A DNA stretch of 64,000 bases from Chloracidobacterium sp. (GCA_016706275.1 JADJJY010000001.1:620001-684000), one strand, 5' to 3'; counted from the first letter of the stretch, positions 34,828 through 43,796 are shown. Numbers and translations are program-made. Notes: a model not told the origin generated them from the letters alone.

Positions 34828-36102
34828 CTAATCAATTATTGTTGATAACTTTGCCCCGTTGGGGATGATGTGGCAATTCGAAGAGTTGCCAGTGGAGAGG
34901 TGTTTCGCGATGACAGCCTTGATGGATGAGGTGTCGACTTTGGCGAGCCTCATTTTTTGTGTTTGCTCGGCGTCGAGGCTTGTCACTATTTTAATATCAA
35001 AGCGTTCGGCTTTTTGGAGGAGGCTCCAAGCGGTTTGGCCGTTGACTTGGTATTTTTCGCAGAGACGGGTGGCGAGCTCGCGGCTGTTTGGGGCTGAGAA
35101 CCAGTCGAGAAAGTCTTCGCGGCCGAGGCCGTCGGAGCACTCGGCGATGAGTATTATTGTTCCGCCTTCGTTACAGGCGTGCGATGCGGCTTCGAGCGTT
35201 TTGTGTGCCTGTATCAGGTTGATGTCGTGCGGATAGCCGCCGCAGCTCGCGATCACGACATTGCGTCGCTCGGCAATCCGGACGGTGTGGCCGGCGGCGT
35301 AGGCGTCGCATGCGGCCAGGTGTGAGGTGACCCAGTCGCCGCAAAATATGTCGGTGGCCTCGCCCGCTTCGTTTGTGATGGTGTTTATGGCAAATGCCGG
35401 GTTGATCGTGGCGACGGCCTCCATAAAGGCTTCGTGAACGGCGTTGCGATCAAGCATGCCCGTACCGACTCCGTCGCGGCGGTCGAGCGTGGTGCAATCA
35501 AATGCGAGTTTGTGTGTGCCGGACACCGTTCGGGTGGAGGCGAGCCCGGGGCAGATGAGTTTGCGTCCGCCGGTAAAGCCGGCAAAGTAGTGAAAACTGA
35601 CGCCGCCGACCAGGATGACGCGGTCATACATGGTGAGGGCACGGTTAAGCTCGATGGGTATGCCTTGGCTCGTCTCGCCGAGCCGGATGATCTGCGCGAG
35701 ATCGCGGGGGTCGTGGTCGAGCGTTTTGATACGCTGGGCGATGAACGGTGTCAGGATCGCCTCTTTTTCGGCTTCGGTCACGCGGCGGTGGATGCCGGTC
35801 GCAAAGATGATATTTATCTCGTGCGGGGCCGAGCCGTTCGCGATCAGGCGGCGGACGAGCAGATTGACGATCTGTCCGGCGGCGGTCCGGCGGGTGGCGT
35901 CCGGCACGACGATCAGGACGGTCTCGCCGGGGGCGACGATGTCTTCGATAACGGGCGTGTCGATCGGCGCGTCGAGCCGGGCATTGATCTCGGCGTCGGT
36001 GAGCGGTGGGGGTTCGGCTGCGGTGGTGAGGATGTCAAAACGTGCGGCATCGTATTCGATAGGGATCGAGGTGTGGCCGTATTTGAGATCTATCGTTGGC
36101 AT
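34828..36102 (-). CDS. larA: LarA family protein (nickel-dependent lactate racemase-like)
   Basis: 424 residues from ATG 36102, the same length as characterised Lactobacillus LarA. Residues that bind the nickel-pincer cofactor or act in catalysis are all found at matching spacing: Asp68 and Arg71 in PDATRR, His105 in ATGIHRR, His171 in SFHYFAGFTGGRKLICPG with Lys181 (the cofactor-attached Lys), and His197 in SGTHKLAFD. So it likely racemises lactate or another 2-hydroxyacid. LarB, LarC and LarE, which build the cofactor, are not within the window. An in-frame upstream extension through the CCGCAAAG repeat is not credible. Substrate among LarA homologues varies, so lactate is not assured. Confidence 0.88.
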   Translation of the reverse strand: MPTIDLKYGHTSIPIEYDAARFDILTTAAEPPPLTDAEINARLDAPIDTPVIEDIVAPGETVLIVVPDATRRTAAGQIVNLLVRRLIANGSAPHEINIIFATGIHRRVTEAEKEAILTPFIAQRIKTLDHDPRDLAQIIRLGETSQGIPIELNRALTMYDRVILVGGVSFHYFAGFTGGRKLICPGLASTRTVSGTHKLAFDCTTLDRRDGVGTGMLDRNAVHEAFMEAVATINPAFAINTITNEAGEATDIFCGDWVTSHLAACDAYAAGHTVRIAERRNVVIASCGGYPHDINLIQAHKTLEAASHACNEGGTIILIAECSDGLGREDFLDWFSAPNSRELATRLCEKYQVNGQTAWSLLQKAERFDIKIVTSLDAEQTQKMRLAKVDTSSIKAVIAKHLSTGNSSNCHIIPNGAKLSTIID

Positions 36103-36109
36103 AAAAGAA

Positions 36110-36157
36110 GTTTCCCGCAAAGACGCAAAGAAGTTTTCCCGCAGAGCCGCAAAGAAG
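36110..36157. repeat. CCGCAAAG-type interspersed repeat, copy 2 (two tandem units)
   Basis: Two tandem ~23-base units: tttcccgcaaagacgcaaag followed by aagt, then tttcccgcagagccgcaaag followed by aag. The element fills the gap between larA and the FecR gene. It is related to copies at 17683-17772 and 44456-44500. Confidence 0.75.
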
Positions 36158-36160
36158 AGG

Positions 36161-37396
36161 TCAATAGCGTCTGAGCACGGCGCCGTTGCGGAGGGAGATG
36201 ATAAATCCGGTGCGGTTGCCGCGGTCGTCGCCGACTTCGACGGCCAGCTCGATCGACGGTGTCGATATCTGCAGCTTGAACGCTCCGTCCGGCCCTGCAA
36301 AAGTATCGCGTCCGGCAGCACGTACGATCATGCCGGGACGCGTGCGGCCGGTCAGGATATGGACGTTGCCGCCCACGCGTTCGACCTTAAAATCGGTGGC
36401 GTCGATCGACTGGCTTTCGCCGGCACGAACCACCATAAATTTCCAAGCGTCGTTCCAGTTGGTGACCTGGCCCGAAACGGCGGTCGCTTTGATGCGCCAA
36501 TAATATGTGCCGGGCGAGAGGCCCGACAGGCGAAACTCGCGTGCCGTCAGCCCGCTGCGGTCAACGAGGATCGAATCGGACGCAAAGATCGGCGAACGCG
36601 CGACTTGTACGTAATAGCTTTTGGCCGGGTTGCCCTCGGCGTCTTGCCAAGTAAATGCCGCACTCACGCCGCCGCCAGTATCGACGATCTGTGCGGAATT
36701 TGATGGTGCCAGGGGACGCGGTGCGGCCATGAGGCGTTCGCGGGCGGACAGTTTGCCGTTGTTGACGGAGGCGAATTCGTTTTCGCCGATGATCGTCTTT
36801 TCGCCGCCGATCGTCGTTTCGACACCGCCGCGGCTGATGCGTATCTCGCCGCCATTCGCACCGTCAGCGTTAAAGCTGGCGTCGGTTTTTGGCATCAATT
36901 GGTTTTCGGAATCGGCAACCTCGACGATGTTACGCGCGTCCGCCGTTTGGTCATCCGTACGAACATTCAGCTGGCCGTCGTCGAGCGACACGCGTACGTT
37001 TTTGCCGCCAAAGAGCGAAGTCGTGTCTTTGACGACGACGGTGCTGTTTGGCCCGATCTTGTACGAAGAGCCGTCGATCATTTGTATCGACGCCCGCCCG
37101 TCCGCTTGCGTCTGGATAGTGTCGCCGGCCATCACGAACGTCTCTTTCGTCACCAGTATCGTCTCGCGGGTTGCCGCTCGGGTGACGCGAACCTCGCCTT
37201 CGAAAGAGATGATCCGTGCGGCGTCTTTTGGTATGTCGACGTTTTCTTTAGGGATAAACCAATTATTTCGCGACGCGTACCACAAACCACCGCCGAGAGC
37301 CGCCAGCAAAACAACCGCCGCTATCAGCCCATAGATTGTGCTTTTGCGGATGTTCCACCAGTCGACGTAAAATTTGCGGTAATTATTGTCGTCCAT
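36161..37396 (-). CDS. FecR-domain membrane protein with fibronectin-like region
   Basis: 411 residues. A short cytoplasmic start (MDDNNYRKFYVDWWNIRKS) precedes one membrane helix (STIYGLIAAVVLLAALGGGL). The FecR domain follows (~58-150): ARIISFEGEVRVTR, VMAGDTIQTQADGRASIQMI, SYKIGPNSTVVVKD. A fibronectin type III-like segment (~245-320) contains AFTWQDAEGNPAKSYYVQVA and PGTYYWRIKATAVSGQ. A final beta-rich domain ends at residue 411. FecR domains commonly sense or scaffold in the periplasm; no sigma factor is adjacent, so an anti-sigma role is unlikely. Encoded 11 bp upstream of the TerC gene end, on the same strand. Confidence 0.85.
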   Translation of the reverse strand: MDDNNYRKFYVDWWNIRKSTIYGLIAAVVLLAALGGGLWYASRNNWFIPKENVDIPKDAARIISFEGEVRVTRAATRETILVTKETFVMAGDTIQTQADGRASIQMIDGSSYKIGPNSTVVVKDTTSLFGGKNVRVSLDDGQLNVRTDDQTADARNIVEVADSENQLMPKTDASFNADGANGGEIRISRGGVETTIGGEKTIIGENEFASVNNGKLSARERLMAAPRPLAPSNSAQIVDTGGGVSAAFTWQDAEGNPAKSYYVQVARSPIFASDSILVDRSGLTAREFRLSGLSPGTYYWRIKATAVSGQVTNWNDAWKFMVVRAGESQSIDATDFKVERVGGNVHILTGRTRPGMIVRAAGRDTFAGPDGAFKLQISTPSIELAVEVGDDRGNRTGFIISLRNGAVLRRY

Positions 37397-37407
37397 GTGA
37401 CGGGGAG

Positions 37408-38464
37408 TTACTCGGTTTCAGGTTCGGCGTCGTCCGCAGGGTGTTTGTGCGGAAAGATCAGCGACAGTATCACGGCCACGACTATCGCACCCACCACGAT
37501 CCCGAGCGATATATTTATAACCGGCTGCTCAAATTCGTGGTTAAGATACCGCCTGACGACTACCGAAAATGCCCCTTGGTCCTCAGCCCCTAACAGCAAC
37601 ACCGACGCGTGTGCGGCGAGCGGCAGCAGCATCTTGATACCAATAAAACTTAGCACAAAAGCGAGGCCATATTTCAAAAAATGAAACCGGTCGGCAAGAT
37701 CGGCAAGCAAAAAGAAAAACGTTCGCAGGCCTAGGATCGCAAAGATATTTGATGTGTAAACAATAAACCGGTCGGTCGTGATACCAAGTATTGCCGGTAT
37801 CGAATCGACGGCAAAGACCAGATCGGCGACGTTGATGACGATCAGCACGAGCAGCAGCAGCGTGCCGGTGCGTTTACCGTCGACGACGACAAAGAATTTT
37901 TCTTTGTCGTAGTGCTTTGAAATGCGGACAAATCTTGTCGTAAGCCGCACGATCGCGCTTTCCTCAGGTTCAAAAGATTCGTCTTCGCCAAACATCTTGA
38001 GGCCGGTATAGATCAGGAACGCGCCAAAGAAATAAAGGACCCAGTGAAAACTCTCGACCAGCTCGACGCCCGCAAATATCATGACCATTCGCATCACGAG
38101 CGCCATGAAAATGCCCCAAAACAATACGCGGTGACGATATTTTTCAGCAACCTTGAAATAGCTGAATATCAGCAAAAAGACAAACAGATTATCGATCGAG
38201 AGCGACATCTCGACGAGATAACCGGTGAGAAATTCTTTTGCTTTGATCGCGGCGGCGGCGGGGCCGTAGGTGTTATTGACGAACCAATAGACAAATCCGT
38301 TAAAGATGAGAGCAAGCGACACCCAGACAAAGCTCCAGACAAATGTCTCTTTGCGTGGGTTTATGTGATTTGCGATTGACGATTCCGATATCGACAAATA
38401 GCGCGGCCAATACGAGGGCGAAAAATGATATCCAGACCCAATATGGAAATTCGACTATTGTCAT
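37408..38464 (-). CDS. TerC/Alx family membrane protein, interrupted by a frameshift
   Basis: Multi-pass transporter family linked to manganese or tellurite handling. The long frame starting at 38397 lacks the normal N-terminus. That N-terminus exists in another frame from ATG 38464: MTIVEFPYWVWISFFALVLA, then ALFVDIGIVNRKSHKPTQR. The main frame resumes ETFVWSFVWVSLALIFNGFV. A single extra (or two missing) base within 38345-38356 explains the break. The rest is intact: EMSLSIDNLFVFLLIFSYF and DLVFAVDSIPAILGIT carry the acidic residues conserved in TerC, with nine-odd helices and a tail HKHPADDAEPETE. Repaired length would be about 350. Either a recent mutation, a sequencing error, or (less likely) programmed frameshifting; no canonical slippery site is seen. 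Confidence 0.85.
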
Positions 38465-38488
38465 AGGTTAGCTAAGGTTCGTGTGAAT

Positions 38489-38974
38489 CTAAATAAATCT
38501 CTCAATCGTTTTGACGACGCGGCGCAGGCCGTCGGCATCGGTTTGCGAAAAATCGTCAAGCCGATCACTATCGACATCGAGCACACCAAAAACGGTGCCG
38601 TCGCGGCTAATAATTGGCACGACGATCTCTGATCTTGACGCTGTGGCACATGCGATGTGGCCGGGAAATACGTCAACATCGGTAACGATCACAGTTTCCC
38701 GCGTCGTATAAGCATGGCCGCAGACGCCGGCGTCAAACGCAATGCGAGTGCATGCAAGCGGCCCTTGGAAAGGCCCCAAAACAAGCTGGCCGTCCTTTGC
38801 CACGTAAAAACCGACCCAGAAAAAGCCAAATGCCTCGCGGAGCACTGCTGCGATGTTGGCGAGATTTGCGATGACATCGGTTTCACCAAATACGAGCGAG
38901 TCGATCTGAGGCACGATCTCGTCGTAAATAATTTTCCTGTCAGCATTTGCCGTGAACGCGATCGATTCCGCCAT
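38489..38974 (-). CDS. msrC: Free methionine-(R)-sulfoxide reductase (GAF fold, fRMsr)
   Basis: 161-residue GAF-domain enzyme that reduces free Met-R-sulfoxide using thioredoxin. All three catalytic cysteines are present and correctly spaced: Cys75 in FQGPLACTRI, Cys85 in GVCGHAYT and Cys109 in FPGHIACATASRSEIVVP, each nine residues before its Escherichia coli YebR/MsrC equivalent. The ending FGVLDVDSDRLDDFSQTD is also typical. ATG 38974 is used rather than TTG 38983. It precedes the TerC gene by 24 bp on the same strand, so they may share a transcript. The Trx reductase at the window start would supply its electrons (pathway knowledge). Confidence 0.93.
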   Translation of the reverse strand: MAESIAFTANADRKIIYDEIVPQIDSLVFGETDVIANLANIAAVLREAFGFFWVGFYVAKDGQLVLGPFQGPLACTRIAFDAGVCGHAYTTRETVIVTDVDVFPGHIACATASRSEIVVPIISRDGTVFGVLDVDSDRLDDFSQTDADGLRRVVKTIERFI

Positions 38975-39035
38975 AAACAGCAAGTTTAGCCTGTGCTTGC
39001 TGCGGTGTGCAAATGATTTAAGTGTCCGGAAAATG

Positions 39036-39041
39036 TATAAT
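39036..39041 (+). promoter_or_regulatory. Consensus -10 box very close to the crcB start
   Basis: A perfect TATAAT ends 7 bases before the ATG at 39049. Transcription from it would start at or near the A of the start codon, predicting a leaderless mRNA. There is no Shine-Dalgarno ahead of the ATG, which agrees. No clear -35 box. Confidence 0.45.
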
Positions 39042-39048
39042 TTCGGCG

Positions 39049-39432
39049 ATGGAAGCTGCTCTAAAGATATTTGCGGTCGCCGTGGGCGGTGCCTTTGGCG
39101 CCGTGGCGCGTTATCTGGTCAATATATCGCCGCTTGCGGGTGTGTTTGGCAAATTTCCGTTTCCGACATTTATCATCAACATCGTCGGGTCGTTTTTGAT
39201 CGGCTTTTTGATGATCGTATTCGCGGACAAATGGGCGGTCAATGAAAATGTCCGCATCGCCGTGATCGTCGGCTTTTTGGGAGCTTTTACTACGTTTTCG
39301 ACTTTTGAGATGGAGATCTATTCGCTTATCCGCGACCGCGAGTTTATGACCGGCTTTCTCTATCTATTCCTCAGCGTGTTCGTTGGATTTATCGGCGTCG
39401 TAGCCGGTATCGAACTAGGCCGCCGGGTTTAG
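39049..39432 (+). CDS. crcB: CrcB/Fluc fluoride ion channel
   Basis: 127-residue, four-helix dual-topology fluoride channel that lets cells expel fluoride. Family signatures: VGGAFGAVARYLV at the N-terminus, INIVGSFLIGF (Asn44 of the pore) and FLGAFTTFSTFEMEI (the TTFST break that binds the central sodium and lines the fluoride path). In most relatives the stretch before the pore Asn is GTLxVN; here it is PFPTFIIN, a minor divergence. An in-frame GTG at 39022 is less likely than ATG 39049. It converges with purK with an 18-base overlap of the coding ends. Single-copy, so a homodimer is expected. Confidence 0.93.
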   Translation: MEAALKIFAVAVGGAFGAVARYLVNISPLAGVFGKFPFPTFIINIVGSFLIGFLMIVFADKWAVNENVRIAVIVGFLGAFTTFSTFEMEIYSLIRDREFMTGFLYLFLSVFVGFIGVVAGIELGRRV

Positions 39433-40557
39433 CCGTTCGCGGGCCGCTCGTACGATCTTTGCGGCCTCGCTCGCAGTTTCGCCAACCGCTGTCAGATGTC
39501 CCATTTTCCTGCCCTTTCGCGGTTCCATCTTGCCGTACAGGTGAAGTTTGACGTTTGTGTCGGTTAACGCTGCCGCCCAGTTTGGTTCACCGTTTGCCCA
39601 AACATCACCAAGCAGATTTGCCATCGCCGCCGGGCGGTAATACTCCGTCGAGCCAAGCGGCAGTCCGCACACGGCACGAAGCTGCTGTTCGAATTGCGAG
39701 GTCACGCACGGTCCAAATGTCAGGTGGCCGGAATTGTGCGGACGTGGGGCAAGCTCATTTACAAGCAATTGCCCATCTCTTGTCAGGAAAAACTCAACAC
39801 AGAGTGTGCCGACGTAATCTAATGTTTCGGCAATACTTTGCGTGATCTCAATAGCGTGTTTGTGCGTGCTTTCCGAAACGTTAGCCGGCGCGAACGAAAC
39901 GTCAAGGATGTGGTTGGCATGCTCGTTTTCGATCACGCCGTAGTGTGCAAAGTTGCCGTCTTGGTCGCGGGCACAAACTACCGAAACTTCTTTTTCAAAA
40001 TCAACAAACGCCTCGAGCACGGCGTCGTTGCCATTTAGGGCCGCGAACGCAGCCTCGATATCTTCGGCGGTCTTTATCTTGCTCTGTCCTTTGCCGTCGT
40101 AGCCGAAACCCGCAGTTTTTAGAACGCACGGAGTAACGAGTTCGGCGACGCCAATTTTCAGATCTTCCAAAGTTTTTATATGGCGAAACGGCGTTACCGG
40201 AAAACCGCCGGTGGACAAAAATGTCTTTTCACGCAGCCGGTTTTGTGTGGTGTGGAGTATCTCGCCCTTTGGGAACACATCGACGAATTCCGCTGCCGCC
40301 TGAACACATTCGGACGGCACATTTTCAAATTCAAAAGTTACCACATCGACGCTTTGTGCAAACGTCCTGACCTCATACAGGTCGCCATAGGCCGCGACCG
40401 TCTCGATATCCGCGACCTGTCCGGTCGGCGTGTCGCTCTCCGGCGAAAAGGTGTGCACGCGATAGCCCATTTTGCGAGCCTCGATCGCAAACATCCGCCC
40501 GAGCTGCCCGCTGCCGAAAACGCCGATGGTTGAATTTGGAAGGATCGTTTTCGTCAC
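39415..40557 (-). CDS. purK: N5-carboxyaminoimidazole ribonucleotide synthase
   Basis: 380-residue ATP-grasp enzyme of de novo purine synthesis that carboxylates AIR to N5-CAIR with ATP and bicarbonate. The N-terminal pre-ATP-grasp domain begins IGVFGSGQLGRMFAIEARKM, and FEFENVPSE is the PurK acidic signature. The ATP-grasp core includes LKTAGFGYDGKGQSKI (glycine loop), FEKEVSVVCARD and the metal site FFLTRDGQLLVNELAPRPHN SGH. Encoded 14 bp downstream of purE, the next enzyme in the pathway. Its end overlaps the convergent crcB. Confidence 0.96.
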   Translation of the reverse strand: MTKTILPNSTIGVFGSGQLGRMFAIEARKMGYRVHTFSPESDTPTGQVADIETVAAYGDLYEVRTFAQSVDVVTFEFENVPSECVQAAAEFVDVFPKGEILHTTQNRLREKTFLSTGGFPVTPFRHIKTLEDLKIGVAELVTPCVLKTAGFGYDGKGQSKIKTAEDIEAAFAALNGNDAVLEAFVDFEKEVSVVCARDQDGNFAHYGVIENEHANHILDVSFAPANVSESTHKHAIEITQSIAETLDYVGTLCVEFFLTRDGQLLVNELAPRPHNSGHLTFGPCVTSQFEQQLRAVCGLPLGSTEYYRPAAMANLLGDVWANGEPNWAAALTDTNVKLHLYGKMEPRKGRKMGHLTAVGETASEAAKIVRAARERLNPAA

Positions 40558-40571
40558 GCTAGCTCAGGTTC

Positions 40572-41081
40572 CTATTTTGTCAGTTTTGTTTGGAGAACGG
40601 TTTTGGTTTGTTTCGAGCGAAATTTGTGTAGTTTTTGTCGCAGTTCGGGCCGCGAATTTGCGAGGATCGCGATCGCGAGCAACGCCGCGTTTTTCGCTCC
40701 GGGCTGGCCGATCGCGAGCGTCCCGACCGGAACACCAGCGGGCATTTGAGCGATCGACAAAAGAGAGTCGATCCCTTTTAGAGCTTTGCTTTCGACCGGC
40801 ACGCCTAGCACGGGCAACACTGTTTGCGAAGCGCACATTCCGGGTAAATGGGCCGCCCCGCCAGCACCGGCGATGATGACCTCGATCCCGCGTTCTTCGG
40901 CACCCTTGGCAAATTCGAATAGCAGATCGGGCGTCCGGTGGGCAGAGACGATCTTGGTCTCATGCTCTACACCGAATTCTGTCAGCGTCGTCGAGGCTAC
41001 TTCCATCGTCGACCAGTCGGATTTGCTGCCCATGATGATCGAGACGACCGGTGCCGAGATCTTTTCAGTTTTCTTCGTCAT
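40572..41081 (-). CDS. purE: N5-CAIR mutase (class I PurE)
   Basis: 169 residues from ATG 41081. Rearranges N5-CAIR to CAIR in purine synthesis. Conserved motifs: SIIMGSKSDWSTMEVAS (phosphate-binding serine and Asp), SAHRTPDLLFEFA (catalytic His), IAGAGGAAHLPGMCAS and VLGVPVESKALKGIDSL. The C-terminal tail after residue ~150 is Lys/Arg-rich and slightly longer than usual. The gene begins inside the end of the zinc-ribbon gene (17-base overlap), indicating translational coupling, and is followed by purK. Confidence 0.96.
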   Translation of the reverse strand: MTKKTEKISAPVVSIIMGSKSDWSTMEVASTTLTEFGVEHETKIVSAHRTPDLLFEFAKGAEERGIEVIIAGAGGAAHLPGMCASQTVLPVLGVPVESKALKGIDSLLSIAQMPAGVPVGTLAIGQPGAKNAALLAIAILANSRPELRQKLHKFRSKQTKTVLQTKLTK

Positions 41082-41346
41082 ACGGTTCGATGACAATGCC
41101 GCCAAATCGTGCCTCGTCGGCACGACATCTCACACCGTCAATATAACATTCGTGGCTGTTCCTTTCCTCATGAGTATCGCTGTAAATGGCAGTGAAACCA
41201 CCCGATAACGACACGTTCGAGAAGCTTAATGATCGGCCCGCTTCGTCCGTGGCCCGCAGATAGCAATTGTCACAGACATAACGCGGGTAGCGTTCCGATT
41301 TCGGTATTTTCGCGTCGCATATCGGACAATCTTGAACTTTAGCCAT
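41065..41346 (-). CDS. Small zinc-ribbon protein coupled to purE
   Basis: 93 residues with two CxxC pairs near the N-terminus (DCPICDAKIPKS and YVCDNCYLRA), spaced as a zinc ribbon. A beta-rich middle follows (LSFSNVSLSGGFTAIYSD) with two further Cys (HECYIDGVRCRADEARFGG). No family name comes to mind; short proteins of this type are seen in scattered genomes. It overlaps purE by 17 bases and shares its strand, so it is probably the first gene of a purEK transcript. A role tied to purines is only a context guess. Divergent from the isocitrate dehydrogenase gene across 222 bp. Confidence 0.7.
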   Translation of the reverse strand: MAKVQDCPICDAKIPKSERYPRYVCDNCYLRATDEAGRSLSFSNVSLSGGFTAIYSDTHEERNSHECYIDGVRCRADEARFGGIVIEPYDEEN

Positions 41347-41568
41347 TGTTTACACGGTAAAGGAGATAAGTGTCGAACGCAAATTTGCCCGCCCATTTGC
41401 GTAAGCGAAACAGCCGGTATGGGTGCGTACTTTTTTGACTCGATGACGCGTAATGATAACGTAGATTATTTGCTATCCTAGAGGCGGACACGTTTCATCG
41501 AAGGGCTGTTATTTGGTGATCAAACCGAGCCAATTGATCCGGGATTTTGAATAGGAACAGGCATTTAT

Positions 41569-43788
41569 ATGACAGAAAAATCAACGATCTATTACACATT
41601 GACGGACGAGGCTCCGATGCTGGCGACGTTTTCTTTTTTACCGATCGTAAAAGCATTTACGCGGTCCGCGGACATCGATATCGAAGTCCCGGATATCTCG
41701 CTTTCGGGACGAATTTTGGCAAACTTTCCGGAATACTTGAACGATGACCAAAAAACTCCGGATGCTCTTGCAGAATTAGGTGAATTAGCGACACAGCCTG
41801 ACGCTAACATCATCAAGCTGCCGAATGTTTCTGCTTCTGTCCCGCAACTCGAAGATGCGATCAATGAACTGCAAAAACAAGGTTACGCGGTGCCAAATTA
41901 TCCAGTAGAACCCAAAACGGACGAAGAGACAGCTATCAATAAAAAGTACGCAAAGGTGTTGGGAAGCGCGGTAAATCCTGTGCTGCGAGAGGGAAACTCG
42001 GACCGCCGTGCGGCAAAGGCAGTAAAAAATTACGCAAAGGCAAATCCGCACCGGATGGGCGTGTGGGCATCGGATTCTAAAACCTCGGTCGCTCACATGA
42101 ATGCAGGCGATTTTTACGGTACCGAAAACTCGACAACCGTTGAAACCGAAGGCAAATTTAAGATCGTTTTCTGCGGCAATGATGGGTCGGAAAAGGTCTT
42201 GAAGGATCTCTCGCCGTTAAAAGCGGGCGAGGTGATCGATTCCTCGGTCATGACGCTCTCCGCGTTGAGATCGTTCGTAAAAGATGCGATCGCTGAAGCC
42301 AAAGAAAAAGATGTTCTGCTTTCAGCGCACCTGAAAGCGACGATGATGAAGATCTCTGATCCGATCATCTTTGGGGCGATCGTCGAGACTTATTTCAAAG
42401 ATGTTTTTGAGAAATATAAGGACGCTTTTGCCGCGTTGGACATCAATCCAAATTACGGATTGGCGACGCTCAACGAGAAGATCTCCGGACATCCGCTTGA
42501 GGCTGAGATCAAGGCGGACATCGCAAAAGTGATCGAAAACGGGCCGCGCCTTGCGATGGTCAATTCGGACAAAGGGATCACCAATTTTCACGTATCTTCG
42601 GATGTGATCGTCGATGCGTCGATGGCGTCCTTGGTTCGCGGCGGCGGGAAAATGTGGGATGCGGACGGCAAAGAGCAAGACACCGTCTGCATGATCCCCG
42701 ACCGGACGTGCGCGGGTTTTTACGCTGCTATCATCGACGACATGAAGAGCAATGGGGCGATCGACCCGAAAACTTTTGGTTCGGTTCCAAACGTCGGCCT
42801 GATGGCGCAAAAGGCCGAGGAGTATGGTTCGCACGATAAGACCTTTCAAATCTCAGGCGAGGGGACCGTCAAGGTCGAGGACGAAACCGGTAATGTTTTG
42901 CTCTCGCAAAACGTGCAGAACGGCGATATTTTCCGGATGTGCCAGACCAAAGATGCTCCGATCAGGGATTGGGTAAAATTGGCGGCTAACCGTGCGAGGC
43001 TTTCCGACACGCCGGCCATTTTCTGGCTTGATAGCGGCAGAGCGCACGATGCTCAGATCATCAAAAAGGTTGAGGAGTATCTAAAAGATCACGATCTGAC
43101 CGGCCTCGATATTCGCATCATGGATGTCAAAGACGCTGTGATCGAGACGCTGAAACGAGCCAGAGAGGGCAAAGATACGATCTCGGTCTCGGGAAATGTT
43201 TTGCGGGATTATCTGACCGATATGTTCCCTATCCTGGAGCTTGGGACCTCGGCAAAGATGCTCTCGATAGTGCCGCTAATGAACGGCGGCGGTTTGTTCG
43301 AGACCGGTGCCGGCGGGTCTGCTCCAAAACACATCGAACAATTTCTACACGAAGGCTACTTGCGTTGGGATTCGCTTGGTGAATTCTTAGCGTTGCAGGC
43401 AAGTTTTGAGCATCTGGCTCAGACGCAAAATAACAAAAAAGCTCAGGTTCTTGCCGATGCTCTGGATGCGGCAAATGCAAAATTCCTGGCGACAGATAAA
43501 TCTCCGGCAAGAAAAGTCGGACAGATCGACAATCGCGGTTCGCATTTCTATCTGGCAATGTACTGGGCCGAAGCCCTTGCGAGCCAAACTGACGATGCAG
43601 AGATCACCGCAAAATTCGCCCCCGTCGCCAAAGCGTTGCAGGAAAACGAGGCCAAGATAAACGAAGAGCTGATCGCCGCCCAAGGCAAACCGCAGGACGT
43701 CGGCGGCTATTATCATCCGGATACTGAAAAAGCCTATGCCGCAATGAGATCGTCGGCTACGCTGAATGCGATCGTGGACGGGATCTAA
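41569..43788 (+). CDS. icd: Monomeric NADP-dependent isocitrate dehydrogenase
   Basis: 739 residues, the length of the ~80 kDa monomeric IDH family rather than the ~415-residue dimeric type. Converts isocitrate to 2-oxoglutarate with NADPH. The start STIYYTLTDEAPMLATFSFL is diagnostic, and substrate-site segments NCDGS-type FCGNDGSEKVLKDLSPLKAG, NPHRMGVWASDSKTSVAHMN and SNGAIDPKTFGSVPNVGLMA are visible. NADP site region: NRGSHFYLAMYWAEALA. Preceded by GGAACAGG 9 bases before ATG 41569. Monomeric IDH is patchily distributed, so lateral acquisition is possible in this lineage. The gene ends in the GGTCC repeat at 43797. Confidence 0.96.
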   Translation: MTEKSTIYYTLTDEAPMLATFSFLPIVKAFTRSADIDIEVPDISLSGRILANFPEYLNDDQKTPDALAELGELATQPDANIIKLPNVSASVPQLEDAINELQKQGYAVPNYPVEPKTDEETAINKKYAKVLGSAVNPVLREGNSDRRAAKAVKNYAKANPHRMGVWASDSKTSVAHMNAGDFYGTENSTTVETEGKFKIVFCGNDGSEKVLKDLSPLKAGEVIDSSVMTLSALRSFVKDAIAEAKEKDVLLSAHLKATMMKISDPIIFGAIVETYFKDVFEKYKDAFAALDINPNYGLATLNEKISGHPLEAEIKADIAKVIENGPRLAMVNSDKGITNFHVSSDVIVDASMASLVRGGGKMWDADGKEQDTVCMIPDRTCAGFYAAIIDDMKSNGAIDPKTFGSVPNVGLMAQKAEEYGSHDKTFQISGEGTVKVEDETGNVLLSQNVQNGDIFRMCQTKDAPIRDWVKLAANRARLSDTPAIFWLDSGRAHDAQIIKKVEEYLKDHDLTGLDIRIMDVKDAVIETLKRAREGKDTISVSGNVLRDYLTDMFPILELGTSAKMLSIVPLMNGGGLFETGAGGSAPKHIEQFLHEGYLRWDSLGEFLALQASFEHLAQTQNNKKAQVLADALDAANAKFLATDKSPARKVGQIDNRGSHFYLAMYWAEALASQTDDAEITAKFAPVAKALQENEAKINEELIAAQGKPQDVGGYYHPDTEKAYAAMRSSATLNAIVDGI

Positions 43789-43796
43789 CGATAGTT

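Noticed and set aside
36103..36321. N-terminal extension of LarA through the CCGCAAAG repeat
   Set aside because: LarA length and residue numbering fit the ATG at 36102 exactly; the extension translates the repeat and the antisense of the FecR gene.
38465..38488. Manganese (yybP-ykoY) riboswitch ahead of the TerC gene
   Set aside because: Only 24 bases separate it from the upstream gene; there is no room for the aptamer.
38984..39060. Fluoride (crcB) riboswitch suggested by ggcgatgg near the crcB start
   Set aside because: The ggcgatgg string contains the start codon itself, and none of the remaining conserved aptamer pieces follow; the upstream gap is also too short.
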